Shown piece after piece: positions 16,475-25,266 of a stretch of DNA of 49,842 nt. Made by a program: the position numbers and the translations under genes. Origin of the DNA: DATDPM01 sp041498815 (lineage in GTDB: Bacteria > Pseudomonadota > Alphaproteobacteria > DATDPM01); the NCBI GenBank assembly GCA_041498815.1, contig JBGQJC010000013.1, positions 1 through 49,842 on the forward strand. Reading direction: 5' to 3'. The notes beneath the pieces are model-generated. The model did no database searches. It was not told where the DNA came from and saw only the letters and a list, made by a program, of their open reading frames with translations. How positions within the stretch are numbered: the stretch's first letter is position 1; each line of letters starts with the position of its first letter.

Positions 16475-16531
16475 ATTTTCCCCGGCCTAGATTTTTCCGA
16501 GCCTAAATTTTTCCGAGCCTAAATTTTTAAT
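16468..16531. repeat. Four tandem 16-bp units between recR and rmuC
   Basis: Units start at 16468, 16484, 16500 and 16516. Consensus is close to RGCCTARATTTTTCCG; the last unit diverges at its end. Each unit contains CTA/TAG-like bases. The recR stop (TAG, + strand) lies in unit 1 and the rmuC stop (CTA at 16519-16521) in unit 4, so the repeat fills the convergent junction. Confidence 0.85.
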
Positions 16532-17619
16532 GTCCCCTCGATGCGGCCGATCGCGGGCGGCTCCAGGGCGGGCGGCTCCAGGGCGGGCGCGGGCTCCGCT
16601 TCGATCTCGACCTCGCGGATGCGCTCGCCCTTGGCTCCGATCTTCTGGGTCGAGATGCGAATTTGGCGCATGTCGTCGACCGCGGCGTCGAAATGCTGTT
16701 GAAGTTTCCCGACGCGCTCATCGAGCCGCAGAACATCGTCCAACATCTTGATCACTTCTTGTTGGATCAAGCCCGCTTGTTCGCGCATGCGCACGTCCTT
16801 CATCACCGCACGTATGGTATTAAGCATGGCCCAGAGTGTCGTCGGAGACACCGTATAGACCCGCGCCCGGTGCGCTTTCTCGACGAGATCGAGAAAATTG
16901 GCATGGAGCTCGGCATAAACCGCTTCGCTCGGCAGGAACATGAGGGCGCAGTCCGCGGTCTCGCCGGCGATGATGTATTTTTCCGCGATCGCCCGGACGT
17001 GATTCATGATGTCCGTCCCGAAGCGCTTGGCCGCCTCGCCGCGCCCCGCGTCGTCCTTCGCTTCGCGCAGCGCCCGATAGCCTTCGAGCGGGAATTTCGA
17101 ATCGACCACGATGCTGCCGGGCGGATTGGGCAGCCTAAGCAGGCAATCCGCGCGCGTGCCGTTCGAAAGCTGGGCCTGGAATTCGTAGGCGGCCGGCGGC
17201 AGCACGTTCGAAATCAGGTCCTTGAGCTGGATCTCGCCGAAGGCGCCGCGGGCCTGTTTATTGGCCAGAATATCCTGGAGTCCGACCACCTGGGTGGAAA
17301 GCTCGGTGATGTTCTTCTGGGCGGCATCGATGACGGCAAGCCGCTCCTTGAGTTCGGTCATGGAGGTCTGGGCCAGATGGGAAGACCGCTCGAGGCTTTC
17401 GCCGACGCGCCGGCCGAGGTCGGAGAGCCGCTCCTCGACGCCGCGGGCGAGCGCCCGCTCTTGGGTCTGAAGGCGTTCGCCGATCCGGGATTCGGCCGCG
17501 GCTTGCGCTTCCGCGATTTGGGACAGGCGGGCCGCTAGCTTCGCCTGTGCCACGATCAAGACCACCGTCGCAACCAGAACCGCGGCAACCGCGATGACGA
17601 TGATGAGGCCTTGATCCAC
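16519..17619 (-). CDS. rmuC: DNA recombination protein RmuC
   Basis: A 366-residue protein if it starts at the GTG at 17619, which follows a GGGAGCGG ribosome site and begins directly at the membrane helix (LIIVIAVAAVLVATVVLIVA); a GTG at 17673 would add 18 residues. A long coiled coil (about 25-110) follows, then the RmuC nuclease-like domain (PF02646) with GAFGEIQLKDLI, ADCLLRLP and VVDSKFPLEGY. The family limits inversions between repeats and is related to restriction-type nucleases. The C-terminus has a Pro/Ala/Glu repeat (ALEPPALEPPA). Confidence 0.88.
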   Translation of the reverse strand: MDQGLIIVIAVAAVLVATVVLIVAQAKLAARLSQIAEAQAAAESRIGERLQTQERALARGVEERLSDLGRRVGESLERSSHLAQTSMTELKERLAVIDAAQKNITELSTQVVGLQDILANKQARGAFGEIQLKDLISNVLPPAAYEFQAQLSNGTRADCLLRLPNPPGSIVVDSKFPLEGYRALREAKDDAGRGEAAKRFGTDIMNHVRAIAEKYIIAGETADCALMFLPSEAVYAELHANFLDLVEKAHRARVYTVSPTTLWAMLNTIRAVMKDVRMREQAGLIQQEVIKMLDDVLRLDERVGKLQQHFDAAVDDMRQIRISTQKIGAKGERIREVEIEAEPAPALEPPALEPPAIGRIEGTLKI

Positions 17620-17741
17620 GCACCCGCTCCCAAGATCTTGCGGCGGGATGCTAGCATGGCGGTTACCCGCCACGGAGGCGCGCTTGACGGCGCGGGCCGC
17701 CTCGCCTAACTAGAAGGAAAAGAAAGCGAATCAGGCGCAAG

Positions 17742-18266
17742 ATGGCCGTTCTTCAAGTGCTTACCGCCCCCGATCCGCGGCTCAAGTTAATCAGCAAGCC
17801 GGTGGAAAAGGTGGACGATTCCATCCGCCGTCTCATGGACGACATGCTGGAGACCATGTACGCCTCCCAGGGCATCGGCTTGGCGGCACCCCAGGTCGGC
17901 GTGGCCAAACGGGTGATTGTCGTCGATCTCGCGCGCCAGGGCGAACCGCCGCACCCGCTGCGGCTTGCGAATCCCGAGGTCATCTGGCGCTCGCAAGAAG
18001 AAATGTTGTGCGAGGAAGGGTGTCTGTCCGTGCCCGATCAGTATTCCGAGGTCTCGCGCCCCAAGGCGGTCAAGATCCACTACCTCGACTACCAAAACGA
18101 GATCCGCGAGATGGATGCGGAAGGGTATCTCGCAACCTGCCTCCAGCACGAGATCGACCATCTGAACGGCGTGCTTTTCATCGACCGTTTGTCAACGCTC
18201 AAGCGCAGCATGATCCTGCGCAAGCTCGTCAAGGCGCGCAAACTGGCCGCTTCCGCTCAAGCCTAA
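17742..18266 (+). CDS. def: Peptide deformylase
   Basis: A 174-residue metalloenzyme that removes the formyl group from nascent N-terminal Met. All three family motifs are intact: GIGLAAPQ (about 45-52), EGCLSVP (about 91-97, metal Cys) and QHEIDHLNG (about 133-141, two metal His and the catalytic Glu). It lies 4 bases before fmt, so formylation and deformylation genes are paired. Confidence 0.96.
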   Translation: MAVLQVLTAPDPRLKLISKPVEKVDDSIRRLMDDMLETMYASQGIGLAAPQVGVAKRVIVVDLARQGEPPHPLRLANPEVIWRSQEEMLCEEGCLSVPDQYSEVSRPKAVKIHYLDYQNEIREMDAEGYLATCLQHEIDHLNGVLFIDRLSTLKRSMILRKLVKARKLAASAQA

Positions 18267-18270
18267 GGCG

Positions 18271-19206
18271 ATGGCGCTTCGCCTCGTCTTCATGGGCACG
18301 CCCGCCTTCGCGGTGCCGGCGCTCGAATCCCTCATCGCCGCGGGGCATCAATTAGCTTCGGTCTATTGCCAGCCGCCGCGCAAAGCCGGACGCGGTGGCG
18401 GAACGCGCACCACCGCGGTCGAGGATGCGGCGCGCCGCCATGGGATCGATGTGCGCGCGCCCGCAAGCCTAAAGAGCGCGGAGGTGCAAAACGAATTCGC
18501 GGCGCTCGGCTGTGACGCCGCGGTGGTCGCCGCGTATGGGTCGATCTTGCCGCGTGCGATCCTCGAGGTGCCCCGGCTCGGCTGCCTCAACATCCATGCC
18601 TCGCTGTTGCCGCGCTGGCGGGGGGCGGCGCCCATCGCGCGCGCGATCGAGGTGGGAGACGCCGAGACCGGCGTCACCATCATGGCCATGGACGAAGGGC
18701 TCGATACCGGCGGGGTCCTGTTACAAGAACACACCCCAATCGGGCCCAAAACGACCGCGGGCGAATTGACCGGAACGCTGGCGCAAATCGGGGCAAGGCT
18801 CGTGCTCGAGGCACTCGCGGGATTGAACGACGGGACCTTGATCCCGCGCCCGCAACCTTCAAGCGGCGTCACCTATGCGGCAAAAATTGCGGCCCCAGAA
18901 GAACGGCTCGATTTCCGGGGCGGCGCCGTGGCTCTGGAACGCAAGATTCGCGCCTTTTCGCCCGATCCCGGAACCTGGTTCGAATTCGAAAGCGAGCGCG
19001 TCCGCGTGCTCGCGGCGGACGCGAAAGGGGACAGCCACAAGGCTCCGCCCGGAACCGTGCTCGACGGCCGCCTCTTGATCGCCTGCGGGCGGGGGGCGCT
19101 CCGCCCCATCACCGTGCAGCGCGCCGGGAGCAAAGCGATGCCGGTAGATGATTTTCTGCGCGGGCGGAAGATTCCCGCCGGCACCGTGCTGAAAAGCCCG
19201 GACTAG
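18271..19206 (+). CDS. fmt: Methionyl-tRNA formyltransferase
   Basis: A 311-residue enzyme that formylates Met-tRNAfMet using 10-formyl-tetrahydrofolate. The N-terminal domain begins LRLVFMGTPAFAVPALESL. The catalytic Asn and His are in NIHASLLPRWRGAAPI, and the catalytic Asp in DEGLDTGGVL. The C-terminal tRNA-binding domain (about 205-305) is present, including LDFRGGAVALERKIRAFSP. It is downstream of def and upstream of truA on the same strand. Confidence 0.95.
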   Translation: MALRLVFMGTPAFAVPALESLIAAGHQLASVYCQPPRKAGRGGGTRTTAVEDAARRHGIDVRAPASLKSAEVQNEFAALGCDAAVVAAYGSILPRAILEVPRLGCLNIHASLLPRWRGAAPIARAIEVGDAETGVTIMAMDEGLDTGGVLLQEHTPIGPKTTAGELTGTLAQIGARLVLEALAGLNDGTLIPRPQPSSGVTYAAKIAAPEERLDFRGGAVALERKIRAFSPDPGTWFEFESERVRVLAADAKGDSHKAPPGTVLDGRLLIACGRGALRPITVQRAGSKAMPVDDFLRGRKIPAGTVLKSPD

Positions 19207-19220
19207 GCCAAGCCCTAAAG

Positions 19221-19958
19221 ATGCCGCGCTACCGCATCACGCTCGAATACGACGGCCGCGGCTTCGTCGGCTGGCAGCACCAAAAAAATGGATTCTCGGT
19301 GCAGGAGGCGGTCGAGGAAGCGATCTTCCGCTTCTGCGGCGAGAAGCCCCGCGTGTTCGGGGCGGGGCGCACCGATGCCGGCGTCCATGCCCTGGGCCAG
19401 GTCGCCCATTTCGACCTGACGCGTGCGGCCAAGCCCGGCACGATCCGCGATGCCCTGAACTTCCATTTGAGACCGGCGGCGGTGGCGGTGCTCGCGGCCG
19501 CAGCCGTGCCGGAATCTTTCAATGCGAGGGTGAGCGCCAAAGGGCGCTGCTATCTCTATCGCATCGTCAACCGCCGCGCGCCGCTGGCGCTCGATGCGGG
19601 ACGGGCTTGGCCGGTCTTAACACCGCTCGATGCCGTTGCCATGCACCGCGCCGCCCAGGCCCTGGTCGGGCGCCACGATTTCACGACCTTTCGCGCCAGC
19701 CTGTGCCAGGCGAAATCGCCGGTCAAAACCCTGGATCTGCTGGCGGTGGAACGCGCGGGCGACGAGATCCGCATCACGGCTCGGGCGCGCTCCTTTCTGC
19801 ACCATCAAGTGCGCAATATGGTGGGCACGTTGGCCCTGGTCGGCGAAGGCAAATGGGATAAGGCGGACGTGGCGGCGGCACTTGCCGCCCGCAACCGCGC
19901 CAAGGGCGGTCCAACCGCGCCCGCCGAGGGGCTCTATCTGACCGAAGTCGTGTATTAG
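19221..19958 (+). CDS. truA: tRNA pseudouridine(38-40) synthase
   Basis: A 245-residue enzyme that modifies U38-U40 in the anticodon arm. The catalytic Asp lies in GAGRTDAGVHALGQV (about 50-64). The opening YRITLEYDGRGFVGWQ and the second-domain segment RSFLHHQVRNMVGTL are typical. Its TAG stop overlaps the stop of the convergent membrane protein gene. Confidence 0.95.
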   Translation: MPRYRITLEYDGRGFVGWQHQKNGFSVQEAVEEAIFRFCGEKPRVFGAGRTDAGVHALGQVAHFDLTRAAKPGTIRDALNFHLRPAAVAVLAAAAVPESFNARVSAKGRCYLYRIVNRRAPLALDAGRAWPVLTPLDAVAMHRAAQALVGRHDFTTFRASLCQAKSPVKTLDLLAVERAGDEIRITARARSFLHHQVRNMVGTLALVGEGKWDKADVAAALAARNRAKGGPTAPAEGLYLTEVVY

Positions 19959-20536
19959 CCCGCGGCCACGCCGGTAAGAAGGGTCGCAAGCGCGCTGATG
20001 ACGATGGTGATGGTGACGTCGAGTGCTACCACCCCGGCCGCGGCCTGTCCCGGAATATTAAGCGCCGTCCGGGCAATGAACCAGTAATAGGTGAGGATCG
20101 CGCCCGCGGCCGCGAGGCCGATCAGACCGGCGCCCAAAGACCCCAGCGCAAGACCCTGGGTCACGATCGCCGCTCCCACGAACAGCATCATCTGCGGAAC
20201 CGCCGCCCAGTTGTAGGCGACGATGAACGGGACATAGCGCTCTTCGCGCGCAAGAAGCCGGGCCACCGGAACCATGGCGAGCGGGAACGCGACCCAGCCG
20301 ATTGCATAGGCCAGCCCGTCGACCAGCGCATCGTGGAAAGGATTGACCGTTTCGCCGGCACTTCCGGGCTCGATCATCGTCAGCGCCAGATAGCCGGGCG
20401 CAACCAGAGCGGCCGCGAAGAACGAGCGCCAAAAACCTTCCGGCGTCGGATTGAAAAAAGCGAGGCCGTCTTCGTGGAACGATGCGAGCCGGAACGCCCC
20501 GTACAGAGAAGAAGTGAGCTCGCGCGCGCCGATCAT
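19955..20536 (-). CDS. Multi-spanning membrane protein of unknown function
   Basis: A 193-residue protein with about five membrane segments, including RSFFAAALVAPGYLALTMIE, AIGWVAFPLAMVPVARLLA, QMMLFVGAAIVTQGLALG and VALDVTITIVISALATLL. No enzymatic motif was found; it resembles small uncharacterised alphaproteobacterial integral proteins. The ATG at 20536 overlaps the dapE TGA (ATGATC), so it is translationally coupled to dapE. Whether it has any link to lysine or diaminopimelate metabolism is unknown. Confidence 0.75.
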   Translation of the reverse strand: MIGARELTSSLYGAFRLASFHEDGLAFFNPTPEGFWRSFFAAALVAPGYLALTMIEPGSAGETVNPFHDALVDGLAYAIGWVAFPLAMVPVARLLAREERYVPFIVAYNWAAVPQMMLFVGAAIVTQGLALGSLGAGLIGLAAAGAILTYYWFIARTALNIPGQAAAGVVALDVTITIVISALATLLTGVAAG

Positions 20537-21729
20537 CGGGCCAGCGCCACCGGACCGCGCCGGAAATAGCGCTCGAGCACGTCGCCGTAAACGGCGGTAA
20601 GCACATCGAGATCGGCCAATTCCACGTATTCGTCCGCCTTGTGCATGGTGAGGCCCGGCAGACCGAACTCGGCGACGGGGCAAACACGATGGATGAACCG
20701 CGCGTCGGAGGTTCCGCCCGCCGTGTTGAATTCGGGCTTGATGCCGAGCCGGGCTTCGATCGCGGCGGCGATGAGGTCGGTAAACGGACCCGGCTTGCAC
20801 AGGAAGGCCTCGCCCGAGACCTCGACCGAAAGGCTGTAATCGCCGCCCATCTCATCGCGGACCTTGTTGCAACACGCTTCCAATCGCCGGGTCAGGCTTT
20901 CGCCGGTCAGAAGATCGTTGAAGCGGATGTTCAAGGTCGCACGGGCCGCGGCCGGAATCACGTTCGCGGCCGGGTTGTCGACGTCCACCGTGGTGATGGC
21001 AAGGGCCGAGGGCTGGAAATGCGGAGTGCCGGAATCAAGCGGCTCCGCCGTGATCGCGTCCAACATCCGCATCAGCTTCGGGATCGGGTTGTCGGCCAGA
21101 TGCGGATAGGCGGTGTGGCCCTGGACGCCGTGCACGGTGAGATAGGCGGTCAGGCTTCCGCGCCGGCCGATCTTCACGGTATCGCCGAGCCGTTTTGCGC
21201 TCGTAGGTTCACCCACCAGGCAGACGTCGATCTTTTCGCCCTGCTCGGCCATCCAGCGCAGAACCTTGGCGGTGCCGTTGACCGCCGGGCCTTCCTCGTC
21301 GCCGGTAATCAAGAGGCTGATCGAGCCTTGCAGGTCCTTGCCGTGAGCGGCGAGAAACCGCGTTGAGGCGGCGACGAAACAGGCGATCGCGCCCTTCATG
21401 TCGGCGGCACCCCGGCCGTAGAGTTTACCCGCCGACACCTCGCCGCCAAAGGGGTCCACGCTCCAAGCGCGGCGCCCGCCCGCCGGCACCACGTCGGTGT
21501 GCCCGGCAAAGCAAAAATTGGGCTGGGCCCTCCCCCAGCGCGCATAGAGATTGGCGACGTCCGGCGTGTCGGATTGGGAGAAGATCAGCCGGTGACAGTC
21601 GAATCCGAATCCTTCGAGCACCACTTCCAAGACCTCGAGCGCACCGGCGTCATGGGGCGTCACGCTCTGGCAACGGATCAAAGCCTGTGCGAGTTCGAGG
21701 GGCTCTGCTGCGGCGCGGGCGAAAGTCAC
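20533..21729 (-). CDS. dapE: Succinyl-diaminopimelate desuccinylase
   Basis: A 398-residue zinc peptidase-family (M20) enzyme that converts N-succinyl-LL-diaminopimelate to LL-diaminopimelate. Metal and catalytic motifs are present: FAGHTDVVPAG, YGRGAADMKGA and TGDEEGPAVNGT, with the dimerisation domain between residues about 190 and 300 (VHGVQGHTAYPHLADNP) and the closing GGTSDARF segment. It overlaps the dapD stop by 4 bases, so the two enzymes of the succinylase branch are coupled. Confidence 0.95.
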   Translation of the reverse strand: MTFARAAAEPLELAQALIRCQSVTPHDAGALEVLEVVLEGFGFDCHRLIFSQSDTPDVANLYARWGRAQPNFCFAGHTDVVPAGGRRAWSVDPFGGEVSAGKLYGRGAADMKGAIACFVAASTRFLAAHGKDLQGSISLLITGDEEGPAVNGTAKVLRWMAEQGEKIDVCLVGEPTSAKRLGDTVKIGRRGSLTAYLTVHGVQGHTAYPHLADNPIPKLMRMLDAITAEPLDSGTPHFQPSALAITTVDVDNPAANVIPAAARATLNIRFNDLLTGESLTRRLEACCNKVRDEMGGDYSLSVEVSGEAFLCKPGPFTDLIAAAIEARLGIKPEFNTAGGTSDARFIHRVCPVAEFGLPGLTMHKADEYVELADLDVLTAVYGDVLERYFRRGPVALAR

Positions 21730-22583
21730 GTGCGGAGCAACTCGTTGATCGAGGTCTTGGCGCGGGTCTTTTCATCGACTTTCTTCACGATCACGGCGCA
21801 GTAAAGCGCGGGCCCCGGGCTGCCGTCCGGAAGGGCGGGCCCGGGAAGAGCCCCCGGCACCACGACCGAATATGCCGGCACCCGGCCCAGGTGGATCACC
21901 CCGGTCGCGCGGTCCACGATCTTGGTGCTTGCCCCGAGATAAACGCCCATGGCGAGCACCGCGCCTTGCTCGACCACGACGCCTTCCGCCACCTCGGCCC
22001 GGGCGCCGATGAAGCAGTCGTCCTCGATGATGACCGGGTTCGCCTGAACCGGCTCCAGCACGCCGCCGATTCCGGCCCCCCCCGAGAGGTGGACGTTGCG
22101 CCCGATCTGGGCGCAAGAGCCCACCGTCGCCCAGGTGTCGATCATGCTGCCCGATTCCACCCGCGCGCCAATGTTCACGAAACAGGGCATGAGCACGACC
22201 TTGGGCGCGATATAGGCGCCATAGCGCACGACGCAGCCCGGAACCGCGCGAAATCCGGCGGTGCGGAACCGGTCTTCGTTCCAGCCCGCGAATTTGGGCG
22301 GGATCTTGTCGAACCATGACGCCTCGCCGGATGCGGTGTCGCGGGCGCCGCCCAGCATCACCACCGTGTCGCGAAGCTGGAAGGACAACAAGATCGCCTT
22401 CTTCACCCACGGGTGCACCGTCCACGCGCCGTCCGTCTTCTCGGCCACCCGGACCTGGCCCGAATCCAAAAGCTCGAGCGTTTCATCCACCGCCTCGCGG
22501 ATCTCGCCGCGGGTGTGGATGCTGATCTCGTCGCGTTTTTCCCAAGCGGCCTCGAGGGCCGTTTGCAGCTGCGGGTTGCTCAT
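21726..22583 (-). CDS. dapD: Tetrahydrodipicolinate N-succinyltransferase
   Basis: A 285-residue enzyme that succinylates tetrahydrodipicolinate using succinyl-CoA, the first step of the succinylase route to lysine and peptidoglycan diaminopimelate. The left-handed beta-helix of hexapeptide repeats is visible from about residue 110 to 225 (MIDTWATVGSCAQIG, GGAGIGGVLEPVQANPV). The N-terminal helical domain begins NPQLQTALEAAWEKR. ATG at 22583 fits the family start. Confidence 0.95.
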   Translation of the reverse strand: MSNPQLQTALEAAWEKRDEISIHTRGEIREAVDETLELLDSGQVRVAEKTDGAWTVHPWVKKAILLSFQLRDTVVMLGGARDTASGEASWFDKIPPKFAGWNEDRFRTAGFRAVPGCVVRYGAYIAPKVVLMPCFVNIGARVESGSMIDTWATVGSCAQIGRNVHLSGGAGIGGVLEPVQANPVIIEDDCFIGARAEVAEGVVVEQGAVLAMGVYLGASTKIVDRATGVIHLGRVPAYSVVVPGALPGPALPDGSPGPALYCAVIVKKVDEKTRAKTSINELLRT

Positions 22584-22649
22584 GAGGCTAAGGCTTCGAG
22601 AGGACCTTTATGAAGGAGGCACGAAAATGCGGGAGGTAAGCCTTGGCTG

Positions 22650-23375
22650 TCAACGCCGCCGATCACGGGGCCGGTCGGCGGAGGCCGCTTCGAGCCAGGC
22701 CACGAGATCGTCGGTCTCATGATGGACGAAATCCGGCGTCTCCTCCGGATTGACGAAGGAATCGGCCCAAGCCGTCGCATTTCGGACCCAAACCGTCGTC
22801 ATGCCGAGTTCGGCTGCGGGGGCGAGGTTTCGCGATAAATCCTCGAACAGGGCGGTTGCCGCGGGGGTCAGGCGGTGACGGCGCACCAGCGCCACATAGG
22901 CGGCGGGGTCGGGTTTCGAGCGATAGCCCGCGGCGGCGATGTCGAAAACGCCGTCGAAATGAGGGGTTACGCCCAGCCGGTCCATCACCTTGACGGCGTG
23001 CTCGGTCGAGCCGTTGGTGAACACGATCTTCCTGCCTTCGAGGTGCCTCAGCGCCGCGCCAAGCGCCGGGTCCGGCTCCAGAACGCTCATGTCGATGGCG
23101 TGGACGTATTCGAGAAACGCCTCGGGATCGACTCCGTGATTGACCATGAGCCCGCGCAGAGTCGTGCCGTAATCGCGGAAATAGTCCTTCTGAATGCGGT
23201 GCGCCTCGGCCCCGTCCACCAGAAGTTTCGCCGCGATGAACTCGCCCATGCGGCGGTCGATCGCCGAAAACAAATTGCTGGAAGCGGGATAGAGCGTGTT
23301 GTCGAGGTCGAAAACCCAGGTTTCGATATGGTTAAGATTTAGTTTCGACGCCCTGTCGGCCGCGGATTTCCTCAT
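22650..23375 (-). CDS. HAD-family pyrimidine 5'-nucleotidase
   Basis: A 241-residue haloacid-dehalogenase-fold hydrolase. Motif I is VFDLDNTLYPA (two catalytic Asp), motif II is KIVFTNGST, and the later KPDP and FEDLSRNL segments supply the conserved Lys and acidic residues. DLDNTLYP and the capping helices match the Sdt1/pyrimidine 5'-nucleotidase branch, which dephosphorylates UMP/CMP-like nucleotides. ATG at 23375 is preferred to upstream in-frame starts because the conserved part begins soon after it. It lies 66 bases upstream of dapD on the same strand and is divergent from the cyclic-di-GMP operon. Confidence 0.83.
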   Translation of the reverse strand: MRKSAADRASKLNLNHIETWVFDLDNTLYPASSNLFSAIDRRMGEFIAAKLLVDGAEAHRIQKDYFRDYGTTLRGLMVNHGVDPEAFLEYVHAIDMSVLEPDPALGAALRHLEGRKIVFTNGSTEHAVKVMDRLGVTPHFDGVFDIAAAGYRSKPDPAAYVALVRRHRLTPAATALFEDLSRNLAPAAELGMTTVWVRNATAWADSFVNPEETPDFVHHETDDLVAWLEAASADRPRDRRR

Positions 23376-23547
23376 GGCGGCCAGTGTGGGCCGGCGCTCT
23401 TTTTCTTGCAACCGATCCCAAGCCGGGCACCGGGGCAAACTTTCGTTAAGCTGTGGTCTATATCCTGATGCACACGGGAGTCCGGCCGGGCGCGGGGGTT
23501 GGCCCAGGTCCGCGGAATCCTGCTCGCGCGAAGGGATTAATTCCGCG

Positions 23548-25266
23548 ATGAGCGATCATCACGACCAACGGCCTTCGGGCCGCGCGCCGCCGCACGGCAT
23601 GCGCGCGGAGCGGGATCGTTTTGTCGCCTTCGCGTTCTGCAGCGCCGACATCCTGCTGGAGATCGATGCGCGCTACGTCGTGACTTATGCCGGCGGCGCC
23701 ACCATGGCCCTTACCGGTCGTGCGCCGGCCTCGCTGATTGGTGCTTCCCTGTTCGATCTGGTGGTGCCCACCGATCAAGATTTGCTCCGCGGCGTTCTCG
23801 AAACCGCGGCTAAAGGCTTGCGCATCGAGCAGACCGGCGTCCACGTGCTGGGCCCGTCGGGACAGGTCTTTTCCCTCACCCTCACCGGCTATTATTTGCC
23901 GGATCTCGGCGGCCACTATTTCCTGTCGCTGCGGATGGAAGGGACGCGCGCGGCGCCCCCGCTCGAAGCCGCGGCGGATCCCGAATCCGGCCTGCCGGAC
24001 GCCGCCGGCTTCTCCGAAACCGGCGCGGTGCGGCTGCGCGAGGCGGCCAGCCGCGGCGAGGCCACGATTTTCACGGTGGTCGGCCTCAACGGCCTGACCG
24101 AGCTGCGCGAGCGGCTCGATGCGGAATCGCGCGGCGAACTCATGTGGACTCTCGGCAGCATGCTGCGCGAGAACGCTCTCGGCGGCGACGCCGCCGGAAA
24201 CCTGGGCGGCGAGTTCTACGGCCTGCTCCACGAATCGAAGCTCGACGTCAAGCTGCTTGAAACCCGGATCGACAAACTGGCGACGGACGCGGACCCCGAA
24301 GGGCACGGCGTCGAGGTAACGACCGCCGCCGTGGATATGGGCCGCCGGGGACTGGACGGGGCGGATGCCGCGCGCGCCTTCGTTCACGCCGTCAAGAGCT
24401 TCGAGAAGATGGAGGGCGAGGACATCACCATCGAGGCCCTGTCCCAGGCGCTCTCGCAGCAGATGGAAGAAACGGCAAAAAGGATCGGCACCACACGCTC
24501 GGTCATTAACGCGCGCGCTTTCGACATCGCCTTCCAGCCCATCATCGAGCTCGCCACCCGCGAGATTCATCATTTCGAAGCGCTGGTGCGCTTCACCAAC
24601 GACAAGGAGGTCTCGCCGTTCCAATTCGTGCATTTTGCCGAAGAGGTCGGCATGGTGCGCGACTTCGATATGGCCATGTGCCGCCGCGTGATTTCCTGGC
24701 TCGAGAGGGCCACCGAGGCGCGCCAGGATTACGCCGTTGCGGTCAACATCTCGGGGCGTTCCTTTGCCTCGATCGAATTCGTTGCCGAGCTCCTGGCCCT
24801 CCTCAAGCAGAACGCGTGGCTTGCCGGCAAGCTTTTGTTCGAGATTACGGAATCCGCGAATATCGCGAACCTGATCCAGACCAATGCCATCATCCAAAGC
24901 CTGCGCAACGGCGGATTCCGCGTGTGCCTCGATGATTTCGGCGCGGGCGAATCGGCGTTCCATTACTTGCGGGCGCTCGAAATCGACATGGTGAAGATCG
25001 ACGGCAGCTACGTTCGCGACGCGCTGGCGGAGCCCAAGAGTCGCTTTTTCCTGAAGGCGATCGCGGGGCTGTGCAGCGATCTCGGAATCGACACCATCGC
25101 CGAGATGATCGAACAGGAAAAGACCATCGATCTGGTGCGGAACTGCGGTGTCAAATATGGCCAGGGCTATTTCTTCGGACGGCCGTCGCTCGACATCACG
25201 TCGTTCGATATGCGCCGCTCGATGGGAACGCCGGCGAGGCCCGCCCTGGCAAGGCGGGCGCGGTGA
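23548..25266 (+). CDS. PAS - degenerate GGDEF - EAL cyclic-di-GMP phosphodiesterase
   Basis: A 572-residue cytoplasmic protein with no membrane helix. PAS-like domain about 30-130; a diguanylate-cyclase-like region about 150-275 whose active-site loop reads NLGGEFYGLL, one residue short of GGDEF, so it is probably regulatory; EAL domain about 322-560. The EAL catalytic set is essentially complete: FEALVRF, the Asn in VNISGRSF, FEITES, the paired Asp of LDDFGAGES, the Lys in MVKIDG, the Glu in AEMIEQ and QGYFFGRP. Hydrolysis of cyclic-di-GMP is therefore likely. Its TGA overlaps the next ATG by one base. It heads a three-gene operon with the GGDEF and DUF2336 proteins. Confidence 0.88.
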   Translation: MSDHHDQRPSGRAPPHGMRAERDRFVAFAFCSADILLEIDARYVVTYAGGATMALTGRAPASLIGASLFDLVVPTDQDLLRGVLETAAKGLRIEQTGVHVLGPSGQVFSLTLTGYYLPDLGGHYFLSLRMEGTRAAPPLEAAADPESGLPDAAGFSETGAVRLREAASRGEATIFTVVGLNGLTELRERLDAESRGELMWTLGSMLRENALGGDAAGNLGGEFYGLLHESKLDVKLLETRIDKLATDADPEGHGVEVTTAAVDMGRRGLDGADAARAFVHAVKSFEKMEGEDITIEALSQALSQQMEETAKRIGTTRSVINARAFDIAFQPIIELATREIHHFEALVRFTNDKEVSPFQFVHFAEEVGMVRDFDMAMCRRVISWLERATEARQDYAVAVNISGRSFASIEFVAELLALLKQNAWLAGKLLFEITESANIANLIQTNAIIQSLRNGGFRVCLDDFGAGESAFHYLRALEIDMVKIDGSYVRDALAEPKSRFFLKAIAGLCSDLGIDTIAEMIEQEKTIDLVRNCGVKYGQGYFFGRPSLDITSFDMRRSMGTPARPALARRAR

